A stretch of DNA of 12,954 nt from JAKVCB01 sp963578605 (GTDB lineage Bacteria; Planctomycetota; Planctomycetia; Pirellulales; Lacipirellulaceae), in NCBI GenBank assembly GCA_963578605.1, contig CAUZEA010000137.1:1-12954 (forward strand), given 5' to 3'. Under the pieces are notes generated by a model, which did no database searches, had not been told where the DNA came from, and was given only the letters and a program-made list of their open reading frames with translations. Shown here one piece after another: positions 1 to 6,094 of the stretch; the stretch's first letter is position 1; each line of letters begins with the position of its first letter. The translations under genes were made by a program, and so were the position numbers.

Positions 1-2
1 TC

Positions 3-803
3 ACTCCACCGGTCGTAGGCGATCCGGTCAGTGGCGCTAGCGCCTACGACCAGCTTGTTGGTGGCAACTATCAAGAGTGGCAGTTGGGGGTGGAATTCAG
101 CTTGCCAATCGGTTTCCGTCGTGCCCACACCGGTGTTCGCAATGCAGAACTCTGGCTTGCCAGGGAACGAGCGATCTTGAAGGAGCAGATACAAGAAGTC
201 GTGTATGAGGCAGCCGGTTCGGTTGCCGAGGTTGACCGTGCGTACTTTGTTTCACAGACTTCCTACAATCGGCTTGTTGCAGGTAAAGAAGAACTCGTAG
301 CCGTCGAGGCAAAATTCGTTGAAAATAAAGCTTCGCTCAACCTGCTGCTCGATGCCCAAAAGCGGCTTGCCGCGGCCGAGTCGCAATACTACCGCACTCT
401 GGCCGAGTACGCTGTGGCTACGAAGAACGTCCATTTCACCAAGGGTACATTGCTTGAATTCGCTGGTGTGTTTCTGGCCGAAGGCCCGTGGCCGTCCAAG
501 GCACATGCCGATGCTTGTCGGCGGGAAAGCCGTCGTTGCCACCCGCGGCAACTGAACTACATTTCGGCTCGTGCCCCCATTGTGAGCCTGGGGACCTATG
601 ACCAGACACCTGGTTGCAAGCTTCCTGCCGCTGGACCCGAGGTCATCAATCCGGGGTTCGAGACCCCAGTTCAACCCGACGTGGAGACGAATCGGGTCGA
701 GCCGGTCCCTGCGGACGGCTTTACCCTCAAGGGGCTGGAGCTGGTACCAGCCCCGGATGGTTCGACTGCCGGCAGCGGTGCGACTGGCTTCACTCCCAAA
801 TGA
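3..803 (+). CDS. TolC-family outer-membrane efflux protein, C-terminal part (5' end outside window)
   Basis: The reading frame is open from the left edge, so the TTG at 84 is not a real start; about 266 residues are visible. Seen: a polar helical segment rich in A, E, K and Q, with ELWLARERAILKEQ and later LLLDAQKRLAAAESQYYRTL. This is the coiled-coil alpha-barrel repeat pattern of the outer membrane efflux protein (OEP/TolC) family. It is followed by GTLLEFAGVFLAEGPWPSKA, a closing pattern I associate with planctomycete TolC homologues. The last ~100 residues are a Pro/Gly-rich tail without helical heptads, ending near GSGATGFTPK. TolC proteins form trimeric channels through the outer membrane and periplasm for RND or ABC exporters. 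No pump or adaptor gene is in view; they may lie upstream. The family call is firm, the exported substrate unknown. Confidence 0.85.
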   Translation, partial: TPPVVGDPVSGASAYDQLVGGNYQEWQLGVEFSLPIGFRRAHTGVRNAELWLARERAILKEQIQEVVYEAAGSVAEVDRAYFVSQTSYNRLVAGKEELVAVEAKFVENKASLNLLLDAQKRLAAAESQYYRTLAEYAVATKNVHFTKGTLLEFAGVFLAEGPWPSKAHADACRRESRRCHPRQLNYISARAPIVSLGTYDQTPGCKLPAAGPEVINPGFETPVQPDVETNRVEPVPADGFTLKGLELVPAPDGSTAGSGATGFTPK

Positions 804-1141
804 GTCGGCCTTCAGCGTCGACCGTTGGGAATGGGTCAGCCACTACCGATCTGGCTGGTTCTGTGGATGTTGGAGTCGGTCTGTATGCAGTCCGCTGAAA
901 AGATAGGCGAAGTTTACCTGATGTAAGGGCTGTATCGGGTCCCATATGGATAACCCACAACCAGTCTTCATGGATTCTGAACACTTCTCGTGACGAAATA
1001 ACCCATACCACTGATGTTATTCGTGTAATACGTACAGCTGGCACAACCATCACATCCAGAATTGCCTGTTGTCGGAGCATCCAGAGGAACAAGCCTCCTG
1101 GGTATGTTTCCAAAGGCAAGCGTGGGACTTCGAGTCAGGAT
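804..1141. other. 338-base intergenic region, no convincing gene
   Basis: This gap separates the TolC-type gene from the porin gene. I find no tRNA-like fold, no strong promoter pair and no T-tract terminator. A short open frame at 831-926 (31 codons, ATG start, hydrophobic PLPIWLVLWML) continues in the TolC frame after its stop, but it has only a weak GGGA upstream and no recognisable family. The porin promoter presumably lies here. An AGGA sits at 1137-1140, only one base before the porin ATG. Confidence 0.5.
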
Positions 1142-2728
1142 ATGTGGAGACAATTACTAGTCGCACACGGAGTGTTGCTGTTGGTCTCCATGGCTTGCTT
1201 TGGTGTTGCGCAGACAGTGGGTGAGGGACAACCCAAAAAGGTTGCCTTGCTGAAACCGATTGCCACAGCTGACGATGATTTGAAAGCATATGATGACGGC
1301 GGTGTTCACTACGTTTCCCATGAACAACACGTACCTGCCTACGAACCGTATGCATTGTTTGCGGCCAATGGGGTCAACAACGGATCAGCAAGTTCTGATT
1401 CGGTCACAGACCGACTTGATGAACTTGAGCAGCAGTTTCAGGAGTTGTCATCCGATTACGGCAAGCTTCAGGACAAATACGGCGACCTCAAATCAAGCCT
1501 CAAAAACTACGCCAAGACGGGACACAAGGATGCCACGATGGTTGTCAATGGTCGTGTACACATTGACAACTGGTCGTTTCCGCATCTATCGCCGGGGGTC
1601 AACGCTTTTGAGAATGGCGATAAAGATCTGCCAGTACAGGATCAGATCGGTTTTCGTCGCGTGCGATTTGGAGTTAAAGGCGATGTGTGGAAGAACATGC
1701 TCTACAAGATCGAAATGGAATTTGCCGGCGGCAACAGGACGGAGTTCCGGGACGCCTATCTCGGGTTCAAAGACTTACCCGTTTTGCAAAGAGTCCTGAT
1801 CGGCAACCAGAAGAGGCCTTACGGCTTGGATCACCTCAACAGTAGCCGTTACAACGTCTTCATGGAACGCCCGTTCGTCATCGAGGCATTCAACCAGGAT
1901 TCTCGTCGGTTAGGAATTGCGGCCTATTCCTATTCGGAAGATCTTCGCTGGAACTGGCGTTACGGTCTCTACAACCTGCGTTTGATTCAGGATGAAGGCA
2001 ACTACATCAGCGATCATTGCCAGGGGGAATTTGCCTATCGCCTGGCCAACACATTGTGGTACGACGAATGTTCCGGCGGGCGTGGATACGCCCATTTGGG
2101 GGTTTCCGGCACGTTTGCCGACCCCGATGGTCTTAGCCCGGCAGAAATCGGTGCAGATAACGAGGCACGCTTCCGCACCCGTCCCGAGGCTCGTACGGTT
2201 ACCCGTTGGTTGGATACTCTGGAGATCCCCGAGGCTGATCATTACGAGCTCTTGGGTTTAGCAACGGTGTTTAACGTCGGTGCGTTCCAGTTCTGTGGCG
2301 AGTACCAGAACCTTTGGCTGCAGAGGATTGATGGTTTTGGGGACGAGTTGCACTTCCACGGTGGTTATATGTACGTGGCGTACTTCCTGACTGGTGAGTA
2401 CATGCCATGGGACCGAAAGAGGGGTACGCTCGCGCGCGTGGAGCCAATCGAGAAATTTTTTCTCGTGAACCGATGCGATGGAGGATACGGACATGGTTGG
2501 GGAGCCTGGCAGGTGGCTCTCCGATGGTCGTATGCAGATCTAACCGATGACGACATTCTCGGAGGTGTTGGGGAAAGTCTTACATTCGGTCTCAACTGGT
2601 ACTGGAATGCCTACGCTCGGATGCAGTTCAACTACATTTACGGCAATATTTACAAACACCGGCCGGTCGACGGCGAGACTTATGGAGACTATCAGATCGC
2701 TGGTATACGTTTGATGGTGGACTTTTAG
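1142..2728 (+). CDS. OprO/OprP-family (phosphate-selective type) outer-membrane porin
   Basis: The product is 528 residues. Residues 1-24 form a signal peptide (basic start, hydrophobic LLLVSMACFGVA, cleavage near AQ-T). Residues 87-123 form a short coiled coil (RLDELEQQFQEL...YGKLQDKYGDL), the periplasmic linker or trimerisation stalk common in such porins. From about 131 the protein has alternating beta-strand character typical of OprP/OprO barrels: GRVHIDNW, then RRVRFGVKGD, YKIEMEFAGG and DAYLGFKDL, then GNQKRPYGLDHLNSSRY. It ends in IRLMVDF, a C-terminal Phe matching the beta-barrel assembly signal. Family members admit phosphate or polyphosphate in Pseudomonas; specificity here is inferred from family only. 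The nearby phosphate-transporter remnant at 3721 is suggestive. The ATG fits the signal peptide, though AGGA lies unusually close to it. Confidence 0.88.
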   Translation: MWRQLLVAHGVLLLVSMACFGVAQTVGEGQPKKVALLKPIATADDDLKAYDDGGVHYVSHEQHVPAYEPYALFAANGVNNGSASSDSVTDRLDELEQQFQELSSDYGKLQDKYGDLKSSLKNYAKTGHKDATMVVNGRVHIDNWSFPHLSPGVNAFENGDKDLPVQDQIGFRRVRFGVKGDVWKNMLYKIEMEFAGGNRTEFRDAYLGFKDLPVLQRVLIGNQKRPYGLDHLNSSRYNVFMERPFVIEAFNQDSRRLGIAAYSYSEDLRWNWRYGLYNLRLIQDEGNYISDHCQGEFAYRLANTLWYDECSGGRGYAHLGVSGTFADPDGLSPAEIGADNEARFRTRPEARTVTRWLDTLEIPEADHYELLGLATVFNVGAFQFCGEYQNLWLQRIDGFGDELHFHGGYMYVAYFLTGEYMPWDRKRGTLARVEPIEKFFLVNRCDGGYGHGWGAWQVALRWSYADLTDDDILGGVGESLTFGLNWYWNAYARMQFNYIYGNIYKHRPVDGETYGDYQIAGIRLMVDF

Positions 2729-2816
2729 CGAGTACCAATTTGACCAACCCAACCCTTTTCTCGTTCATAAGGTGTGCACTCCTATAGTGTGAGACGTTCT
2801 GTGGAGGATGATTCTT

Positions 2817-3584
2817 GTGCTTAAATCAATTCGAATGACCCGTGCTTTCCTCGCGGCGATTATCTTGGTTGTTGTGTCGAGCAGCGTTCTTGTCGAACGT
2901 GCAATTGCTCAGGGGTACAATCTGGTCGACGAGGTTCCCAGCCTTCCACCTATCGAAGAGCCGGTCGATTCGCCGTCTTGTGGTTGTTCAGCTGAATGCG
3001 ATTGCTGTCCTGGGTGTGGCAGACCCTGTTGCGCGTGCAGGGACTGTTGTTATTGCACCACTGAGAAAGAGAAAGTCAAGAAACATTGCTGGAACGTCTC
3101 ATGCGAAAAGGTATGCATACCGCCGGTTTGTATACCAAGATGTTGCGGTTGTTGCTGGTTGCCCAAATGGTGTTGTCCATGTGCAAAATGTCGGGTGCGG
3201 TGCATTTCCGTGTTGGAAAAGCATGAGTACGAGTGCGAAGAGTGCAAGTGCCGCTGGGAAGTCCGGAGTGTGCCCGTCAATTGTGGAGATTGTGGTTGTT
3301 GCGATTGTTGTGATTGCGCGGCAACGACCAATCCCGTTTGTGACAGTTCGGGTGGTTTGACGGTTACGTCCGAAAACCACCAGCCTATTGCGATTTCGTC
3401 GATCGGGTCGGTACCGACGACGGTTGAGGATCAACCTGTCACACTCATTTCGGCAGAGATTGTGCCACTGGACGACGGGGATGCGGGCCTCAGCACCACA
3501 CAACAGCCCGCCAGCAAAGACCGTAGCGTGGTTTCCCATTGGTGGTTTTGGGCCCGTTCGAAAAATAGGGCTGAAAGCAAGTAA
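2817..3584 (+). CDS. Exported protein with 36 cysteines (planctomycete-type, function unknown)
   Basis: I place the start at GTG 2817 (255 residues). GGAGG at 2803-2807 touches the ATG at 2808 but is 9 bases from this GTG. A weak -10 candidate, TATAGT (2783-2788), lies upstream without a good -35. Residues 1-31 are a signal peptide ending VERAIA-Q. The mature protein has 36 Cys between residues 55 and 175 in three blocks. Block 1 is 55-80, rich in CC, CxC and CxxC. Block 2 is 91-145, an ordered module including KKHCWNVSCEKVCIPPVCIP and then VLEKHEYECEECKCRWEV. Block 3 is 156-175, GDCGCCDCCDC. A Cys-free, Ser/Thr-rich tail follows and ends HWWFWARSKN. Block 2 resembles a module I recall from other planctomycete hypothetical proteins. 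Metal binding or disulfide cross-linking in the envelope are both possible; neither is shown. It follows the porin by 88 bases and could be cotranscribed. Confidence 0.8.
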   Translation: MLKSIRMTRAFLAAIILVVVSSSVLVERAIAQGYNLVDEVPSLPPIEEPVDSPSCGCSAECDCCPGCGRPCCACRDCCYCTTEKEKVKKHCWNVSCEKVCIPPVCIPRCCGCCWLPKWCCPCAKCRVRCISVLEKHEYECEECKCRWEVRSVPVNCGDCGCCDCCDCAATTNPVCDSSGGLTVTSENHQPIAISSIGSVPTTVEDQPVTLISAEIVPLDDGDAGLSTTQQPASKDRSVVSHWWFWARSKNRAESK

Positions 3585-3644
3585 GCGAAGCCGACATCAT
3601 GTACGTCAGTTGCGATACGATTCACAGCAGTCGTCTTCCTGCGT

Positions 3645-3662
3645 ACCTGGAATGTGCCAGGT
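3645..3662 (+). terminator. Small hairpin after the Cys-rich gene (possible terminator)
   Basis: ACCTGG (3645-3650) and CCAGGT (3657-3662) form a perfect 6-bp stem around a 6-base loop, 60 bases past the stop codon of the Cys-rich gene. No T-tract follows, so it is not a classical intrinsic terminator. It could be a weak or Rho-assisted end, or chance. Confidence 0.3.
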
Positions 3663-3720
3663 TGCCGGAGCGTCGTTGGACGTCAAATTCGCACCAATCT
3701 GTGTCTTCACAATTGTCCCA

Positions 3721-3839
3721 ATGTGGTTCGTCGTACCCCCGTCTTGATCATTTCTGCGTTTTGCATTGCTTATGCAAACGGAGCAAACGATAACTTCAAG
3801 GGTGTCGCCACGCTTTTCGGTAGTGGGACGACCAACTAC
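3721..3839 (+). pseudogene. 5' remnant of a PiT-family inorganic phosphate transporter
   Basis: In the frame starting at 3723 the DNA reads LIISAFCIAYANGANDNF and then KGVATLFGSGTTNY. This is the hallmark N-terminal PHO4 (PiT) signature, GAND followed by a GSGT turn, located in the first transmembrane helices of the Na+ or H+/phosphate symporter. ATG 3721 reads MWFVVPP in another frame and meets TGA at 3745. Adding one base to the C5 run at 3736-3740 would join it to the signature as MWFVVPPVLIISAF, a natural hydrophobic N-terminus, so a one-base deletion is the likely lesion. After TTNY (3839) similarity ends and the ABC ATPase gene starts at 3914, so more than 80% of the usual 400-500+ residues are gone. 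It is read here as a truncated pseudogene. Family identity is strong from the motif; the frameshift point is inference. Confidence 0.8.
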
Positions 3840-3913
3840 CTTACAGGCCTTCGTGGTCAATCGTGCGTGGCCACCTTGACCAGGTATCACCGGCCGTGGA
3901 TGATAAAAAGGTT

Positions 3914-5008
3914 ATGGCCAGCGTCCAGCTCAAACAGTTGAACAAAACTTATCCGGGAGGGGTTCGAGCCGTCCGGGAAGTCAATCTCGACATTCCAGAC
4001 GGCGAGTTTGTCGTACTCGTGGGTCCTTCGGGATGTGGTAAATCGACGACTTTACGCATGATTGCTGGTCTGGAGGACATTACCGCTGGAGAAATCTACA
4101 TTGGGGATCGCCTGGTCAACAACGTTGCACCTGGTCAACGCGACATAGCGATGGTGTTTCAGAACTACGCTCTCTACCCGCACATGTCGGTCTATCAAAA
4201 CATGGCATTCGGGCTGAAGATGCGGCGTACGCCCAAGCGTGAGATTCAAGAGCGGGTTACCCAGGCAGCACAGATCCTGTCCATTGAGGATCTGATGAAG
4301 CGGCGTCCACGTGAGCTTTCTGGTGGGCAGCGGCAACGCGTCGCGCTAGGGCGAGCCATCGTCCGCGACCCACAGGTATTCTTGTTTGATGAGCCACTCT
4401 CGAATCTCGATGCCAAACTCCGTGTGCAAATGCGGACCGAAATCTCAAGTCTCCACCAGCGTCTCAAAACGACCATGATTTATGTCACGCACGATCAAGT
4501 CGAGGCAATGACCCTCGGAGATCAGATCGTGTTGATGAACGACGGTGTGATTCAGCAGGTCGACTCGCCGCTGGACATCTACAACCGCCCGGTCAACCGT
4601 TTCGTCGGAACCTTCATCGGCAGTCCCGCTATGAACATCATTCCTGGGGATGTGCGGAGCGGAAAGTTCTACTTGAAGGACATTTCGTCGACCAACGGTT
4701 CCGGCTCGAGGGGGCAGGGGGCAATTGAACTCGGTTCAAATATTCCCGATGGGCCGGTAATGGTTGGCGTTCGTCCGGAAGATTTGGTGACCGAACCGAC
4801 AGAGTTCGCGCTGCCAGCCGTGCCGCTGGAGGTCGTTGAGCATATGGGGCACGAGACCATGGTACATTTTGACCTGGTGGGAGAACGGTATATTGCCCGC
4901 CTGCCAGCCGAAACTAAAGTAAAGGCCGGTGATCAGCTGGCGCTTTCGATTCGGTCCAATGGATTCCATGTGTTTGCTGCCGATGACCGTGGGCACCGTC
5001 TTAACTAG
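3914..5008 (+). CDS. Sugar-type ABC transporter ATPase (UgpC/MalK/MsmK family), orphan
   Basis: The product is 364 residues from ATG 3914. An upstream GTG (3863) would add 17 residues with no family character. All nucleotide-binding motifs are intact: Walker A GPSGCGKS (37-44), Q-loop Q83, signature LSGGQ (135-139), Walker B VFLFDE (155-160), D-loop SNLD (163-166) and H-loop H193 in VTHD. Residues from about 235 form the OB-fold (TOBE/MOI-type) regulatory domain of the MalK group, including FIGSPAMN and VGVRPEDL. Such subunits power uptake of oligosaccharides, glycerol-3-phosphate or similar solutes with two permeases and a binding protein. None is encoded here, so it probably serves a remote or several transporters, as MsiK and MsmK do. 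A weak AAGG lies 2 bases before the start. It immediately follows the pit remnant, so its native promoter is uncertain. Confidence 0.9.
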   Translation: MASVQLKQLNKTYPGGVRAVREVNLDIPDGEFVVLVGPSGCGKSTTLRMIAGLEDITAGEIYIGDRLVNNVAPGQRDIAMVFQNYALYPHMSVYQNMAFGLKMRRTPKREIQERVTQAAQILSIEDLMKRRPRELSGGQRQRVALGRAIVRDPQVFLFDEPLSNLDAKLRVQMRTEISSLHQRLKTTMIYVTHDQVEAMTLGDQIVLMNDGVIQQVDSPLDIYNRPVNRFVGTFIGSPAMNIIPGDVRSGKFYLKDISSTNGSGSRGQGAIELGSNIPDGPVMVGVRPEDLVTEPTEFALPAVPLEVVEHMGHETMVHFDLVGERYIARLPAETKVKAGDQLALSIRSNGFHVFAADDRGHRLN

Positions 5009-5102
5009 TGGTTGCCCCAGCTATCTGGTGGCGTCGGCCGACTTTCTTGGGCCATTGTCGGGCAGGGGGAACCTTTCTCGACTCCGCTACGAATAAAACG
5101 AT

Positions 5103-5121
5103 ACCCAAGATATCATTGGGT
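5103..5121. promoter_or_regulatory. Inverted repeat ACCCAA-N7-TTGGGT upstream of the TVP38 gene
   Basis: ACCCAA (5103-5108) and TTGGGT (5116-5121) flank seven bases that include GATATC. The element lies 47 bases before the TVP38 start codon and 94 bases after the ABC gene stop. It has the size of a dimeric repressor site, but could also act as a weak terminator hairpin for the ABC gene. There is no T-tract. The role is inferred only from position and symmetry. Confidence 0.35.
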
Positions 5122-5135
5122 GCGTTGGATCCGCA

Positions 5136-5150
5136 ACAAGATCAACTTGT
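5136..5150. promoter_or_regulatory. Second small dyad, ACAAG-N5-CTTGT, before the TVP38 gene
   Basis: ACAAG (5136-5140) pairs with CTTGT (5146-5150) across ATCAA. It ends 18 bases before the ATG at 5169, so in RNA it would form a small hairpin just upstream of the GAGAGGGG ribosome binding site (5157-5164). A 5-bp stem can occur by chance. Confidence 0.22.
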
Positions 5151-5168
5151 GTCCCTGAGAGGGGTTTG

Positions 5169-5972
5169 ATGAGCAACGGAGAATCAGTGCCAACCGGGGG
5201 GAGGACTATTGAGCAGAGAGCGCGGCCTTTCAAGTGGGGTGTGCTGGCCCTCGTGGTGGCCGCCGCTGGAATTATCTACTGGCGATTTGGCGATCAATTA
5301 ACGCTTGCCAGCCTCGCCCAACATGAAGCCGAATTCCACAATTTCCAGCAGCATCATCGACTGCTGGTCTATGCCCTGGCGTTCGTAGGTTACGTGATCT
5401 TCGCGGGACTTGCACTCCCCGGCGCAGCAGGCCTTACGCTACTGTTCGGTTGGTTCTTCGGCGTGTGGCGCACTTTTGTGCTTGTCAGCTTTGCCTCCAC
5501 GGCGGGGGCTACGCTCGCATTTCTGCTCAGCCGCTACGTCTTGGGAACGACCGTTCAAGCGAGATTCGCTGACCGTTTGGCCGGCTTTCATGAATCGCTT
5601 GAGAGGGAAGGCCCATTCTTTTTGTTTACCTTACGCCTTATTCCCCTCGTCCCCTTTTTTGTTGTCAATATCGTCATGGGACTCACGCCTATCAAAACTT
5701 CCACCTTTTGGTGGGTGAGCCAATTAGGCATGATCCCTGGAACATGGGTCTACGCGTATGCCGGTTCCAGCGTGCCCAATCTGCAGTCACTTGCTGAAAA
5801 GGGGATCCGTGCTGTCTTTACTGGAGAGCAGTTGTTGCATATGGTCATCGCCTTTGGATTATTAGGCTTACTTCCATTTCTTTTCCGGTTCCTGCTCCAC
5901 TTGATCAGGCGGGCGGTCCGCAAGACCGACCTGGCAGCCCCATCCAATGACATCCCGCAAAATAACCTGTAG
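5169..5972 (+). CDS. TVP38/TMEM64-family (VTT domain) membrane protein
   Basis: The product is 267 residues from ATG 5169, preceded by GAGAGGGG at 5157-5164; the TTG at 5166 overlaps it and is less likely. After a polar N-terminus come a first membrane helix (WGVLALVVAAAGIIYWRFG), a second (LLVYALAFVGYVIFAGLAL) and the VTT/SNARE-associated core. The core has the helical-hairpin pattern PGAAGLTLLFGWFFG, then a FxxRLIPLVPF-type re-entrant motif (TLRLIPLVPFFVVNIVMGL) and GMIPGTWVYAYAGS, followed by a C-terminal helix and a basic tail RRAVRK. The family is related to DedA and to eukaryotic TMEM41/VMP1 lipid scramblases; bacterial TVP38 functions are poorly known. It directly precedes a FAD disulfide oxidoreductase gene (122 bases apart), a pairing common in bacteria and sometimes fused, pointing to a shared membrane redox role. 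Confidence 0.9.
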   Translation: MSNGESVPTGGRTIEQRARPFKWGVLALVVAAAGIIYWRFGDQLTLASLAQHEAEFHNFQQHHRLLVYALAFVGYVIFAGLALPGAAGLTLLFGWFFGVWRTFVLVSFASTAGATLAFLLSRYVLGTTVQARFADRLAGFHESLEREGPFFLFTLRLIPLVPFFVVNIVMGLTPIKTSTFWWVSQLGMIPGTWVYAYAGSSVPNLQSLAEKGIRAVFTGEQLLHMVIAFGLLGLLPFLFRFLLHLIRRAVRKTDLAAPSNDIPQNNL

Positions 5973-5974
5973 CC

Positions 5975-5994
5975 GTTGCCCACTTTCCTGCCCG
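5975..5994. repeat. Intergenic 20-base motif, copy 1
   Basis: The 20 bases read GTTGCCCA-CT-TTCCTGCCCG. A second copy at 9777-9796 differs only in the two central bases (GG for CT), giving 18/20 identity. Both lie in non-coding gaps. This copy begins 3 bases after the TVP38 stop codon. Confidence 0.55.
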
Positions 5995-6026
5995 TTTCAA
6001 GTTGCCTTGCAACGGAACGCTTGAAA
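5995..6026 (+). terminator. Nested hairpin between the TVP38 and oxidoreductase genes
   Basis: An outer arm pair TTTCAAG (5995-6001) and CTTGAAA (6020-6026) encloses an inner perfect stem GTTGC (6001-6005), loop CTT, GCAAC (6009-6013). The two structures share G6001, so they partly compete. Lying 23 bases after the TVP38 stop and 69 before the next ATG, it could attenuate or process a shared transcript. There is no T-tract. Confidence 0.35.
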
Positions 6027-6094
6027 TCCGCCCAGACTCGGTAATGCTGGGCTATCGACGAAAAATACAAAACCACGTAACTACGATTGCGATC

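Noticed and set aside
831..926. 31-codon hydrophobic ORF after the TolC-type gene
   Set aside because: It has only a weak GGGA upstream and no recognisable family. It shares the TolC frame, so it may be just former tail sequence or chance.
790..1119. 109-codon ORF on the - strand across the 804-1141 gap
   Set aside because: It overlaps the TolC 3' end, has no family-like motif and no clear ribosome site. It looks like a chance open frame.
1142..1213. Lipoprotein signal in the porin (SMAC near residue 19)
   Set aside because: The residues before the Cys do not match a lipobox (Ser at -3, Met at -2), and the protein is a beta-barrel with a normal signal peptide.
3050..3539. Long open frames on the - strand and in other frames across the Cys-rich gene
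   Set aside because: The repeated TGT/TGC codons suppress stops in other frames. The frame with signal peptide and ordered Cys pattern is the real one.
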